Below, one piece after another: positions 8,384 through 15,295 of a stretch of DNA of 40,894 nucleotides. Source of the DNA: Bacteroidota bacterium. GTDB lineage: Bacteria > Bacteroidota > Bacteroidia > Chitinophagales > Chitinophagaceae. A model generated the notes under the pieces. The model searched no databases and was not told the DNA's origin. It saw only the letters and a list, made by a program, of their open reading frames with translations. The position numbers and the translations under genes were made by a program. Position 1 is the stretch's first letter; each line of letters opens with the position of its first letter. The DNA lies in assembly GCA_016868815.1 (NCBI GenBank), contig VGFQ01000017.1, positions 1-40,894 of the forward strand, read 5' to 3'.

Positions 8384-9031
8384 TCACTTCCGGCCCTCCA
8401 GCATGGGTACAAAGGAGAAGGTCTCAAAGCGTTCCTCTTGGAGGCTGCCATCGGCTCTTTTGGTGAGGCGCATCATCCGCTGCACGTCTGCAGACTCATT
8501 GACCGGGATGACCATCATGCCGCCAGGGCGGAGTTGTTCGACGAGGAGAGGGGGAATCTCCGGGGCGGCGGCGGTGATGATCACCTTGTCAAAGGGGGCG
8601 AAGGTGGGTAGCCCGTGGAAGCCATCGCCAAAAAAGAGCTGCAGGGAGGGGAACTGCTGGATGTAGGGGAAGTTCCGGTTGGTGTCGAAGAGTTTGCGCT
8701 GGCGTTCGATCGTGAATACCCTTGCCTTCATCTGTGCAAGGACGCAGGCCTGATAGGCACTGCCGGTGCCGATCTCGAGTACTTTTTGAAAGGGCTCTAC
8801 TTTGAGCAGTTCGGTCTGGCAGGCAACAGTGTAGGGTTGGGAGATGGTCTGACCTTCTCCGATAGGGAAGGCACGGTCTTCATAGGCTACCCGATCAAAC
8901 ACGGAGTCTAAAAAGAAATGCCGCGGGACGGTACTTATGGCGTCAAGGACCCGTTCGTCGCGGATGCCTCTCTCCCGGAGTCGGTCTACCAGGGCTCGGC
9001 GCAGGCCTTTATGTCTATAGCTGTCTTCCAT
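8384..9031 (-). CDS. pcm: Protein-L-isoaspartate O-methyltransferase
   Basis: A cytosolic SAM-dependent methyltransferase of 215 residues that methylates L-isoaspartyl residues to start repair of damaged proteins. Diagnostic features are the N-terminal RxxGIRDERVLDAISTVPRHFF block, the PIGEGQTISQPYTVA motif that forms the peptide-binding site, motif I VLEIGTGSAYQA (about residue 82), and motif III LLVEQLRPGGMMVIPV. The length matches bacterial Pcm. It is downstream of the phosphohexomutase on the same strand with a 123-base gap. That gap holds no recognisable gene, so co-transcription is possible but not shown. Confidence 0.96.
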   Translation of the reverse strand: MEDSYRHKGLRRALVDRLRERGIRDERVLDAISTVPRHFFLDSVFDRVAYEDRAFPIGEGQTISQPYTVACQTELLKVEPFQKVLEIGTGSAYQACVLAQMKARVFTIERQRKLFDTNRNFPYIQQFPSLQLFFGDGFHGLPTFAPFDKVIITAAAPEIPPLLVEQLRPGGMMVIPVNESADVQRMMRLTKRADGSLQEERFETFSFVPMLEGRK

Positions 9032-9154
9032 ATCTTATGTGGAAGCTGCAATTTGCTGCATTTCGCCGCACGACGCATCGCTGTCGGAGGATGTGGGCCA
9101 ATTTTTTTCTGGCGTTGCCCATCCGGCGGGTCTGGGCTCGACGGATCGCAAGCA

Positions 9155-10879
9155 TCAAAGCCCAAGGTCTCGCGTCATGGCCTGGATGGAAGCGTCCAGC
9201 GCAGCCGTTGCGGCCTGCAGGTGCTCTCTTGCCACCACGGGGGTACAAACGCTGAAGTAGAATTTTATTTTGGGCTCGGTGCCGGAGGGTCGGGCGCTGA
9301 CCTTGCTACCATCGGAGAGGACGAATTGCAGCACGTTACTTTTCGGCAAGTGGATGGGATCGGTAGTGCTCGCCAGCAGATCCCTGGACTGGCGCTGCTC
9401 ATAATCGAGCAGTCGGACGACGGGAATTCCGTTAAGTGCCTGGGGCGGGTTGGACCGAAAGCGCTCCATCATGGCGGCGATCTGCTGTTGGCCGTCCATC
9501 CCTTTCTTGGTGATGGATACCAGATGTTCGCGGTAGAGACCGAACTGCAGGTACAGGTCTTGTAGTTTCTGGTAGAGGCTGCGGCCTTTGTCGCGCTCAT
9601 AGGCAGCCATCTCACAGAGAAGGGCTACGGCACTGACGGCATCTTTGTCGCGGAGCTGGTCGCCAATCATCAAACCGTACGACTCCTCCCCACCTATCAC
9701 ATAGTTTTCCACACCTTCTTTTTCCCTGATGAGTTCTGCGATCCATTTGAAACCGGTGAGGACGTTATAGCAGGCGACGCCGTGGGCAGCGGCAATGCGA
9801 TCGATCATATCGGTCGTGACGATGGTTTTCACGACCATGTCTTTGGGTCCTGCGATCCCCTTTGCCTTTCTGGCTTCTATAAGATAGTTGAAGGCGAGTA
9901 CGGCGGTCTGGTTTCCATTGAGCAATACCCAACGGCCGGCATCGTCTTTCACGCCAATACCTACCCTGTCGGCGTCAGGGTCTGTGCCAAGGAGGATGTC
10001 AGCCTGTAGACGTTCAGCTTCCTGCAGTCCTAGGCGCATGGCCTCACTCTCTTCCGGATTGGGGTACACGACGGTTGGGAAGTTACCGTCGGGGGTTGCC
10101 TGCGCCCCGACAACATGCACCTCCTGAAATCCGAAGCGCCGCAGTACTGCGGGCACGAGCTTGATGCCGGTGCCATGGATGGGTGTGTAAACGATCCGGA
10201 GATCTTTCTGCCGCTGGATCACCTCTGGGTAGACACTCAAAGAAGATACCATCTCTATATAGGCTTCGTCGACGGTGGTGCCTACGAGGGTGATGCGGTC
10301 GTCTCCACCTTGCCAACGGACATCGTCGACCGAGGTGATGGCTTCGACTTCTCGTATGACGTTCTTATCATGTGGGGGCACGAGCTGCCCTCCGTCTTGC
10401 CAGTAGGCCTTGTAGCCATTGTATTCACGTGGGTTGTGAGAGGCAGTGCAGACGACCCCGCCCTGGCATTCAAGGTGTCGGATGGCAAAGGAAAGCTCTG
10501 GCGTGGGGCGCAGGTCTTCAAAGAGAAAGACGTGTATGCCGTTGGCTGCCATGACATGGGCAGTGATTTCTGCAAAATAGCGACTGTTGTTTCGGGAGTC
10601 GTGTGCGATGGCGATGCGGATCTCTTTGTCAGGAAAAGATTTTCGGAGGTAGTTGGCAAAGCCTTGGGTGGCCATGCCGATGGTGTAGCGGTTGATGCGG
10701 TTGGTCCCGACCCCCATAATACCCCGTAGCCCGCCGGTACCGAACTCCAGGTTTCGGTAGAAGGCGTCTTCGAGGGCCGGTAGGTCTTCTTTCTGCAGCC
10801 TTTCGATCTCTTGGCGGGTCTCGGCGTCGAAGCTATTCGACAGCCATGCCTGCACTTGTGCAAGGGTGGCAGGTTGCAT
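9155..10879 (-). CDS. Phospho-sugar mutase (phosphoglucomutase/phosphomannomutase family)
   Basis: A 574-residue alpha-D-phosphohexomutase interconverting hexose-1- and hexose-6-phosphates. All four signature loops are present: TASHNPREYNG with the phosphoserine (about residue 147), the metal-binding GTDPDADRVGI (about 301), the sugar-specificity loop GGEESYG (about 396), and the phosphate-binding RPSGTEPKIKFYF near the C-terminus (about 535). GEEES/GGEESYG and the overall length place it with PgcA/YhxB-type enzymes that act on glucose and often mannose phosphates. It probably supplies glucose-1-phosphate for envelope polysaccharide or glycogen synthesis. It is divergent from the DUF2279 gene, and a perfect 15-base dyad lies 25 bases upstream of its ATG. 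Confidence 0.95.
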   Translation of the reverse strand: MQPATLAQVQAWLSNSFDAETRQEIERLQKEDLPALEDAFYRNLEFGTGGLRGIMGVGTNRINRYTIGMATQGFANYLRKSFPDKEIRIAIAHDSRNNSRYFAEITAHVMAANGIHVFLFEDLRPTPELSFAIRHLECQGGVVCTASHNPREYNGYKAYWQDGGQLVPPHDKNVIREVEAITSVDDVRWQGGDDRITLVGTTVDEAYIEMVSSLSVYPEVIQRQKDLRIVYTPIHGTGIKLVPAVLRRFGFQEVHVVGAQATPDGNFPTVVYPNPEESEAMRLGLQEAERLQADILLGTDPDADRVGIGVKDDAGRWVLLNGNQTAVLAFNYLIEARKAKGIAGPKDMVVKTIVTTDMIDRIAAAHGVACYNVLTGFKWIAELIREKEGVENYVIGGEESYGLMIGDQLRDKDAVSAVALLCEMAAYERDKGRSLYQKLQDLYLQFGLYREHLVSITKKGMDGQQQIAAMMERFRSNPPQALNGIPVVRLLDYEQRQSRDLLASTTDPIHLPKSNVLQFVLSDGSKVSARPSGTEPKIKFYFSVCTPVVAREHLQAATAALDASIQAMTRDLGL

Positions 10880-10904
10880 AGGTATAGATAGTTTAGCGAT
10901 TTTG

Positions 10905-10919
10905 ACGACTGTCAGTCGT
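10905..10919. promoter_or_regulatory. Perfect 7-1-7 dyad upstream of the phosphohexomutase gene
   Basis: The arms ACGACTG and CAGTCGT are separated by one T and lie in the divergent intergenic region, 25 bases before the mutase start codon. The position suits an operator. No regulator is identified. Confidence 0.4.
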
Positions 10920-11005
10920 GCAGCAAATAACCTGAGCTAAAATAGCTATTGAGCCTGACATCTCACAGAGGACCTGCTTTCTGCATGGGTATAGCCCGTA
11001 CGGAC

Positions 11006-11013
11006 TATTTTTG
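11006..11013 (+). promoter_or_regulatory. Bacteroidota -7 promoter box (TATTTTTG)
   Basis: The sequence matches the TAnnTTTG consensus recognised by the primary sigma factor of Bacteroidota. It ends four bases before an in-frame GTG, so the transcript would be leaderless or nearly so. No good -33 TTTG was found. Confidence 0.45.
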
Positions 11014-11017
11014 CAAG

Positions 11018-12010
11018 GTGCCTCTTCGCTTCCAAAAAGTTCCTTGCTGGCTGTTGCTGGCTGGCATGTCCCTCCTGCAGACGCCCGACTTGTCCGGGCA
11101 GGTATTCGCTGTCCAGGGACAGCCGGAGGTGCCAGGGTTTCATCTACCGGACGAACCCATTTCTTCTGACAGCTTACGCGGAAGACGTTACTGGGTGGGG
11201 TCTCTTTCCGGGGGCTTCACGCTGGGGAGTTTCCTATTCCTCAATAAGGCCTGGTACAGCAAATATCAGCAGCAGGGCTTTCATTTTTTTGACGACTGGG
11301 GAGAATGGATGCAGACAGACAAGATGGGGCATGCACTCAGCGCGTATTCAGGATGCCGGGTGGCAGGAGATCTCTGGCAGTGGGCAGGGTTGGACCGCAG
11401 AAAGGCTGCCTGGGTGTCTGTGGGCAGTAGCATGGCCTATCTGACGATGGTAGAGGTGCTGGACGGCTTCTCTGAAAAATGGGGCTTCAGTCCGGGCGAT
11501 ATGCTCTTCAACTCCGCCGGTGCCGGGCTCTACCTTGCGCAGGCTTTGGGATGGGGAGAGCAACGGGTGACGGTGAAGCTGAGCTATCGGGGCATCCGGC
11601 ATGATGCCACTTACCAGGAGCGGACAGATGCCCTGTTCGGGACTACAGGCCCAGAGCGATTCCTCAAAGACTACAACGCGCAGACCCTCTGGCTGAGTGG
11701 CAACCTGCGTGCCTTCTTCCCCGACAGCCGGCTGCCGCCCTGGCTGAACCTGGCCATCGGACATAATGCGCGGATGATGCTCGGGGGAAGAGAGAACCGG
11801 TGGACGGATGGGTCGGGCCGGGTTGTTAACCGCAGCGATGTCGAACGCTACCGACGTCTATTCCTCTCGTTGGATATAGACCTCAGCCGAATCCCCGTAC
11901 GAAACCGGAGCTTGCGAACTTTGTTTTCTCTGGTGAATATCGTGAAGGTACCGGCCCCCGCCGTCGAATGGGACCTCCGGGGTCGTATCCGTCTGCACGG
12001 CCTGTATTGA
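11018..12010 (+). CDS. DUF2279 domain protein (YfiM-like), exported
   Basis: An envelope protein of about 330 residues. The core (about residues 60-170) contains WYSKYQQQGFHFFDDWGEWMQ, DKMGHALSAY, and a GFSPGDMLFNSAGAGLY segment, which matches the DUF2279 family of predicted periplasmic lipoproteins of unknown function. The C-terminal part (LSIDL-like strands, RNRSLRTLFSLVNIVKVPAPAVEW) is beta-rich. I prefer the GTG at 11018 as start: it gives an export signal (MPLRFQKVPCWLLLAGMSLL) and sits just after a TATTTTTG box. Alternatives are TTG 10949, ATG 10985 (upstream of the box) and ATG 11066 (which removes the signal). The family is supported; the function is unknown. Confidence 0.78.
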   Translation: MPLRFQKVPCWLLLAGMSLLQTPDLSGQVFAVQGQPEVPGFHLPDEPISSDSLRGRRYWVGSLSGGFTLGSFLFLNKAWYSKYQQQGFHFFDDWGEWMQTDKMGHALSAYSGCRVAGDLWQWAGLDRRKAAWVSVGSSMAYLTMVEVLDGFSEKWGFSPGDMLFNSAGAGLYLAQALGWGEQRVTVKLSYRGIRHDATYQERTDALFGTTGPERFLKDYNAQTLWLSGNLRAFFPDSRLPPWLNLAIGHNARMMLGGRENRWTDGSGRVVNRSDVERYRRLFLSLDIDLSRIPVRNRSLRTLFSLVNIVKVPAPAVEWDLRGRIRLHGLY

Positions 12011-12018
12011 TGAGGGTG

Positions 12019-12513
12019 CTACCCAAGATAAGCGCCGAGGATCTCTTCGCCGGCCACTTCAACGGTCACATGGTCGCTGAGCGTCGTCGCCAGTCGATGT
12101 CCGACATAGTCGGGGTGAATGGGATAGGTCTTATGACTGCGTTCTACCAACACCAGGGTCTGAATCTTGCGTGGGTGCGTGTCGAGGAAGGGCTTCAGGG
12201 CATAAAGCATGGTACGGCCGCTGTTAGCGACATCATCTACCAAGATCACCACTTCCCCTTCCAGCTTTAGGGCAGGCTCGAGGATGGCATCCGCCGGCTG
12301 GCGTTTGTCGATCGTCAGGGAGACGAGGGACGTGCGGATCGGAGAGATCTCTGCCAGCAGGGCCTGAAGGCGCCTAGCAAGGGTGTAGCCACTGTCGCGA
12401 ATGCCTACCAGGATGAGGTGTGTTTCTTTGGGGTTGTTTTCCAGGATCTCGAAGGCCATGCGCCGCAGCTTGCGGAATGCCTGGTCGCCCGTGAGGATGT
12501 ATTTTTTCTCCAT
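12019..12513 (-). CDS. PyrR-like phosphoribosyltransferase
   Basis: A 164-residue type I phosphoribosyltransferase. The PRPP-binding motif VVILVDDVANSGRTMLYAL is clear, along with an upstream LILVGIRDSGYTLARRL segment and a C-terminal LVERSHKTYPIHPDYVGHRLAT block, which resembles PyrR. PyrR is a uracil phosphoribosyltransferase that also attenuates pyr operons by binding RNA. Here it is shorter than Bacillus PyrR (about 180), and no pyr genes or anti-terminator structures are nearby. A nucleobase-salvage or regulatory role is therefore inferred from family only. It is convergent with the DUF2279 gene, eight bases away, and divergent from the Fe-S protein. Confidence 0.85.
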   Translation of the reverse strand: MEKKYILTGDQAFRKLRRMAFEILENNPKETHLILVGIRDSGYTLARRLQALLAEISPIRTSLVSLTIDKRQPADAILEPALKLEGEVVILVDDVANSGRTMLYALKPFLDTHPRKIQTLVLVERSHKTYPIHPDYVGHRLATTLSDHVTVEVAGEEILGAYLG

Positions 12514-12557
12514 CTTTGCAGTGTAATTGGCTCCTGCCGATATCGCCCATTTCTCTA

Positions 12558-12565
12558 CAAAAATA
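12558..12565 (-). promoter_or_regulatory. Candidate -7 box for the PyrR-like gene
   Basis: Read on the minus strand this is TATTTTTG, matching the Bacteroidota TAnnTTTG box, 44 bases before the start codon at 12513. No matching -33 element is evident. Confidence 0.35.
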
Positions 12566-12572
12566 ACCCATC

Positions 12573-13895
12573 ATGGGATTGCTGCAGCAGATCGCTTTTG
12601 TGCTGATGTCTGGCATATTCATAGGATGCTTCGCCTGGTCGATGAAAAGCATCCGACGGAATATCCTTCTGGGACGTGCGGAGGACCTGACAGACCGTAA
12701 GCCGGAGCGCCTCCGCAACTTGTTGTTGCAGGCCTTCGGGCAGCGCAAGATGTTCCGGAACCTATGGGTAGCCATCCTACACCTGGTCATCTATGTGGGC
12801 TTCTTCATCATCAACCTAGAAGTGCTGGAGATAGTACTCGACGGGGTGCTCGGCACGCACCGTCTCTTCATGCCTTTGTTGGGCCCAGCGTATCCATGGC
12901 TTATTCAGGCCTTCGAATGGCTGGCAGCAGGGGTGATTGTCGCTTGCCTCTTCTTCCTGGCGCGGCGCAACCTTTGGCCGGTGAAGCGGCTGCAGAGCGC
13001 TGAGCTTGATGGATGGCCACGCAAGGATGCTCACTGGATATTGATTGTTGAGATCCTGCTGATGGGCCTTTTTTTGACGATGAACGCATCCGACACCCTG
13101 TTGCAGTCAAGAGGGTATGGCGATTATGCGCAGCATACGACGGGAAGCTTCTGGGTCTCCAGCTGGTTGCACCCGCTGCTGGAGGGTCTCTCCAGCACCA
13201 CGCTGGCGGGGCTGGAACGCAGCGCCTGGTGGCTGCACATCGCGGGCATCTTCGCTTTTCTGAACTACCTCCCACGGTCAAAGCACCTGCATATCCTGCT
13301 GGCATTCCCCAACGCATGGTATGTACGATTGTCACCGGCAGGGGCTATGTCTAACATGTCCGACGTACAACAGGAGGTGCAATATGCGCTAAACCCCACC
13401 CTGGCTGCCGAAGCCGCTGCCGCCCCGGCGGTGGCGCAACGCTTCGGCGCAAAAGATGTAACAGACCTTTCCTGGAAGAACCTGATGGATGCTTACAGCT
13501 GTACGGAGTGCGGCCGCTGTACGGCCGCCTGCCCGGCCAGCCAGACCGGGAAGCAGCTCTCTCCCCGTCGCATCATGATGGCCACCCGCGACCGGCTGGA
13601 AGAGGTCGGAGCCGGCATCTCCCGGCAGGTAAGCCCGCAGGAGGATGGCAAGAGTCTGCTGCGCGACTATATCTCCGAAGAGGCGTTGCGCGCATGTACC
13701 ACCTGTAATGCCTGTGTGACGGAATGCCCGGTCGGGATCAGCCCGCTGGACATCATCCTCCAGATGCGACGATACCTGGTGATGGAGGAAGGCTCAGCGC
13801 CCTCGGAGTGGACGATGATGTTCGGCAATGTGGAGAGCAGCTTCGCCCCCTGGAAGATCGGGAGCGAAGAGCGGGAGACATGGGCGAATGCATGA
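12573..13895 (+). CDS. Membrane-anchored (4Fe-4S) oxidoreductase with NarI-like domain
   Basis: A 440-residue membrane electron carrier. The N-terminal half has about five hydrophobic helices with histidines in a nitrate-reductase-gamma-like layout (NLWVAILHLVIYVGFF, WLHIAGIFAFLNYL, HLHILLAFPNAWY), suggesting heme b binding. The C-terminal half carries two 4Fe-4S motifs, CTECGRCTAACPAS (about residue 309) and CTTCNACVTECPVG (about 374). The layout is that of HdrDE/DsrMK/LutB-like modules passing electrons between quinone and a CCG-domain partner. The partner is the next gene, 45 bases downstream. The electron donor and acceptor cannot be assigned. The ATG at 12573 opens directly into the first membrane helix. 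Confidence 0.88.
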   Translation: MGLLQQIAFVLMSGIFIGCFAWSMKSIRRNILLGRAEDLTDRKPERLRNLLLQAFGQRKMFRNLWVAILHLVIYVGFFIINLEVLEIVLDGVLGTHRLFMPLLGPAYPWLIQAFEWLAAGVIVACLFFLARRNLWPVKRLQSAELDGWPRKDAHWILIVEILLMGLFLTMNASDTLLQSRGYGDYAQHTTGSFWVSSWLHPLLEGLSSTTLAGLERSAWWLHIAGIFAFLNYLPRSKHLHILLAFPNAWYVRLSPAGAMSNMSDVQQEVQYALNPTLAAEAAAAPAVAQRFGAKDVTDLSWKNLMDAYSCTECGRCTAACPASQTGKQLSPRRIMMATRDRLEEVGAGISRQVSPQEDGKSLLRDYISEEALRACTTCNACVTECPVGISPLDIILQMRRYLVMEEGSAPSEWTMMFGNVESSFAPWKIGSEERETWANA

Positions 13896-13940
13896 GGGCA
13901 GCGTGGCCTTTGACAGGTGTATGAATGAAAAAATGATCGA

Positions 13941-14729
13941 ATGGGCATACCCATCATGAGCGAATGGAAGGCAAGGGGCGAAATGCCGGATGTCCTTTTC
14001 TGGGTGGGCTGCGCAGGCAGCTTCGACCCTAGGGCAAGGCGTGTGACCAAGGCGCTGGCCGGCATCCTGGAGCATGCCGGCGTGTCGTATGCCATCCTGG
14101 GAAGGGAGGAGATGTGTACGGGCGACCCCGTCCGCCGCGCCGGCAATGAATTCCTCTTCCAGATGATGGCACATCAGAACATTCAGACACTAGACAGTTA
14201 TGGCGTGAAGCGCATCGTGACCGCCTGCCCGCATTGCTTCAACACCCTCCGCAATGAGTATCCCGAGTTGGGCGGCCATTATGAAGTGTTGCATCACGCC
14301 GAATTTCTGCAGCAGCTGCTGGACGAGGGTCGCATCCTGCTGCGGGAAGGTGGTCCCTTCCAAGGTCGTAAGGTCACCTACCATGACTCATGCTACCTAG
14401 GCCGCGCCAACGCCATCTACGAGGCACCCCGAAAAGTGCTGGAGGCCTTGGACAGCTCGCTGGCGGAGATGGGGCGATGCCGTAGCCGCGGCCTCTGCTG
14501 TGGGGCTGGGGGCGCACAGATGTTTAAAGAAGAGGAGAAGGGCGAGCGACGCATCAACCAGGAGCGGACCGACGAGGCCTTGGCGACAGGCGCCGCCGTG
14601 GTAGCGGCGGCCTGCCCTTTCTGCAATACTATGCTGACGGATGGCGTGAAGGCGGCCGGAAGAGCGGAGGTGGCCCCGCCGGTAGAGGTTCTGGACATCG
14701 CAGAGATGATTGCCGCATCCTTAGCATAA
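13941..14729 (+). CDS. CCG-domain (Fe-S)-binding oxidoreductase, HdrB/LutA-like
   Basis: A 262-residue soluble protein with two cysteine-rich CCG modules. The first is WVGCAGSFD, then MCTGDPVRR, then CPHCFN (about residues 22, 57, 96). The second is DSCYLGRAN, then LCCGAGGAQMF, then CPFCNTM (about 150, 187, 225). The first module has CT where the canonical CC occurs, as is usual in the LutA/GlpC branch, so only the second module is likely to hold the non-cubane or 4Fe-4S cluster fully. It is expected to be the catalytic partner of the preceding membrane Fe-S protein. I keep the ATG at 13941 (MGIPIMSEW) because related proteins start with a similar leader; MSEW at 13956 is the alternative. The substrate is unknown. 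Confidence 0.88.
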   Translation: MGIPIMSEWKARGEMPDVLFWVGCAGSFDPRARRVTKALAGILEHAGVSYAILGREEMCTGDPVRRAGNEFLFQMMAHQNIQTLDSYGVKRIVTACPHCFNTLRNEYPELGGHYEVLHHAEFLQQLLDEGRILLREGGPFQGRKVTYHDSCYLGRANAIYEAPRKVLEALDSSLAEMGRCRSRGLCCGAGGAQMFKEEEKGERRINQERTDEALATGAAVVAAACPFCNTMLTDGVKAAGRAEVAPPVEVLDIAEMIAASLA

Positions 14730-14767
14730 ATACCATCCACGAATCATCCAGCATCATCTTTAAGACT

Positions 14768-15295
14768 ATGAACTGGGAATATAAAAGCCTGCTGCCAGCT
14801 GATTTCTCTCCTTCCGCCCGCGTATGGGTATATCAGGCAAGCCGCCTCTTCACGATTTCGGAGGTGTTGCATATCGAGGGCATGCTGTCAGCTTTCATCC
14901 GGAGCTGGCAGTCGCACGGAGCGGCGGTGGAAGGATTTGCCACCTTGTTTTTTGGTCGTTTTGTGGTCTTGATGGCCGACGAGGCGGTTGTCGGCGTCAG
15001 CGGCTGTAGCACCGACAGCTCGGTGCGGGTGGTGAAAGCCATGGAGGCCGAGACGGGCGTCCCGTTGTTCGACCGGCAGATGCTGGCTTTTGTCCGCGAC
15101 GACAAGGTCGAGTTGCTTCCATTGGGGCAGCTGGCCTATGCCTGGCAAAACGGCTTTATCGGTCCAGACACGATTTTCTTCGACAATACGGTTGCCACCA
15201 AGAAGGAGCTGGAAGAGCGATGGATGGTGCCGGTGGGAAAGAGCTGGCTGCAGGCTCGCCTGGGTAAGGAGGTTATGGCAAGACCTAGTCGCTAG
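14768..15295 (+). CDS. Conserved hypothetical protein following the Fe-S pair
   Basis: A 175-residue soluble protein with no signal peptide and no recognised catalytic motif. It is rich in aromatic residues; notable segments are RVWVYQASRLFT near the N-terminus, GCSTDSSVRVVKAME mid-protein, and VATKKELEERWMVPVGKSWL at the C-terminus. Homologues in Bacteroidota are often labelled ABC transporter ATPase, but no Walker A, signature or Walker B motif is present here, so that label would be wrong. It lies 38 bases after the CCG protein on the same strand and probably shares its transcript. Its last four bases, CTAG, also encode the stop of the convergent receptor gene. Confidence 0.75.
   Translation: MNWEYKSLLPADFSPSARVWVYQASRLFTISEVLHIEGMLSAFIRSWQSHGAAVEGFATLFFGRFVVLMADEAVVGVSGCSTDSSVRVVKAMEAETGVPLFDRQMLAFVRDDKVELLPLGQLAYAWQNGFIGPDTIFFDNTVATKKELEERWMVPVGKSWLQARLGKEVMARPSR

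Noticed and set aside
14768..15295. Labelling the small gene an ABC transporter ATPase
   Set aside because: No Walker A, ABC signature or Walker B motif is present, so that inherited name is unsupported.
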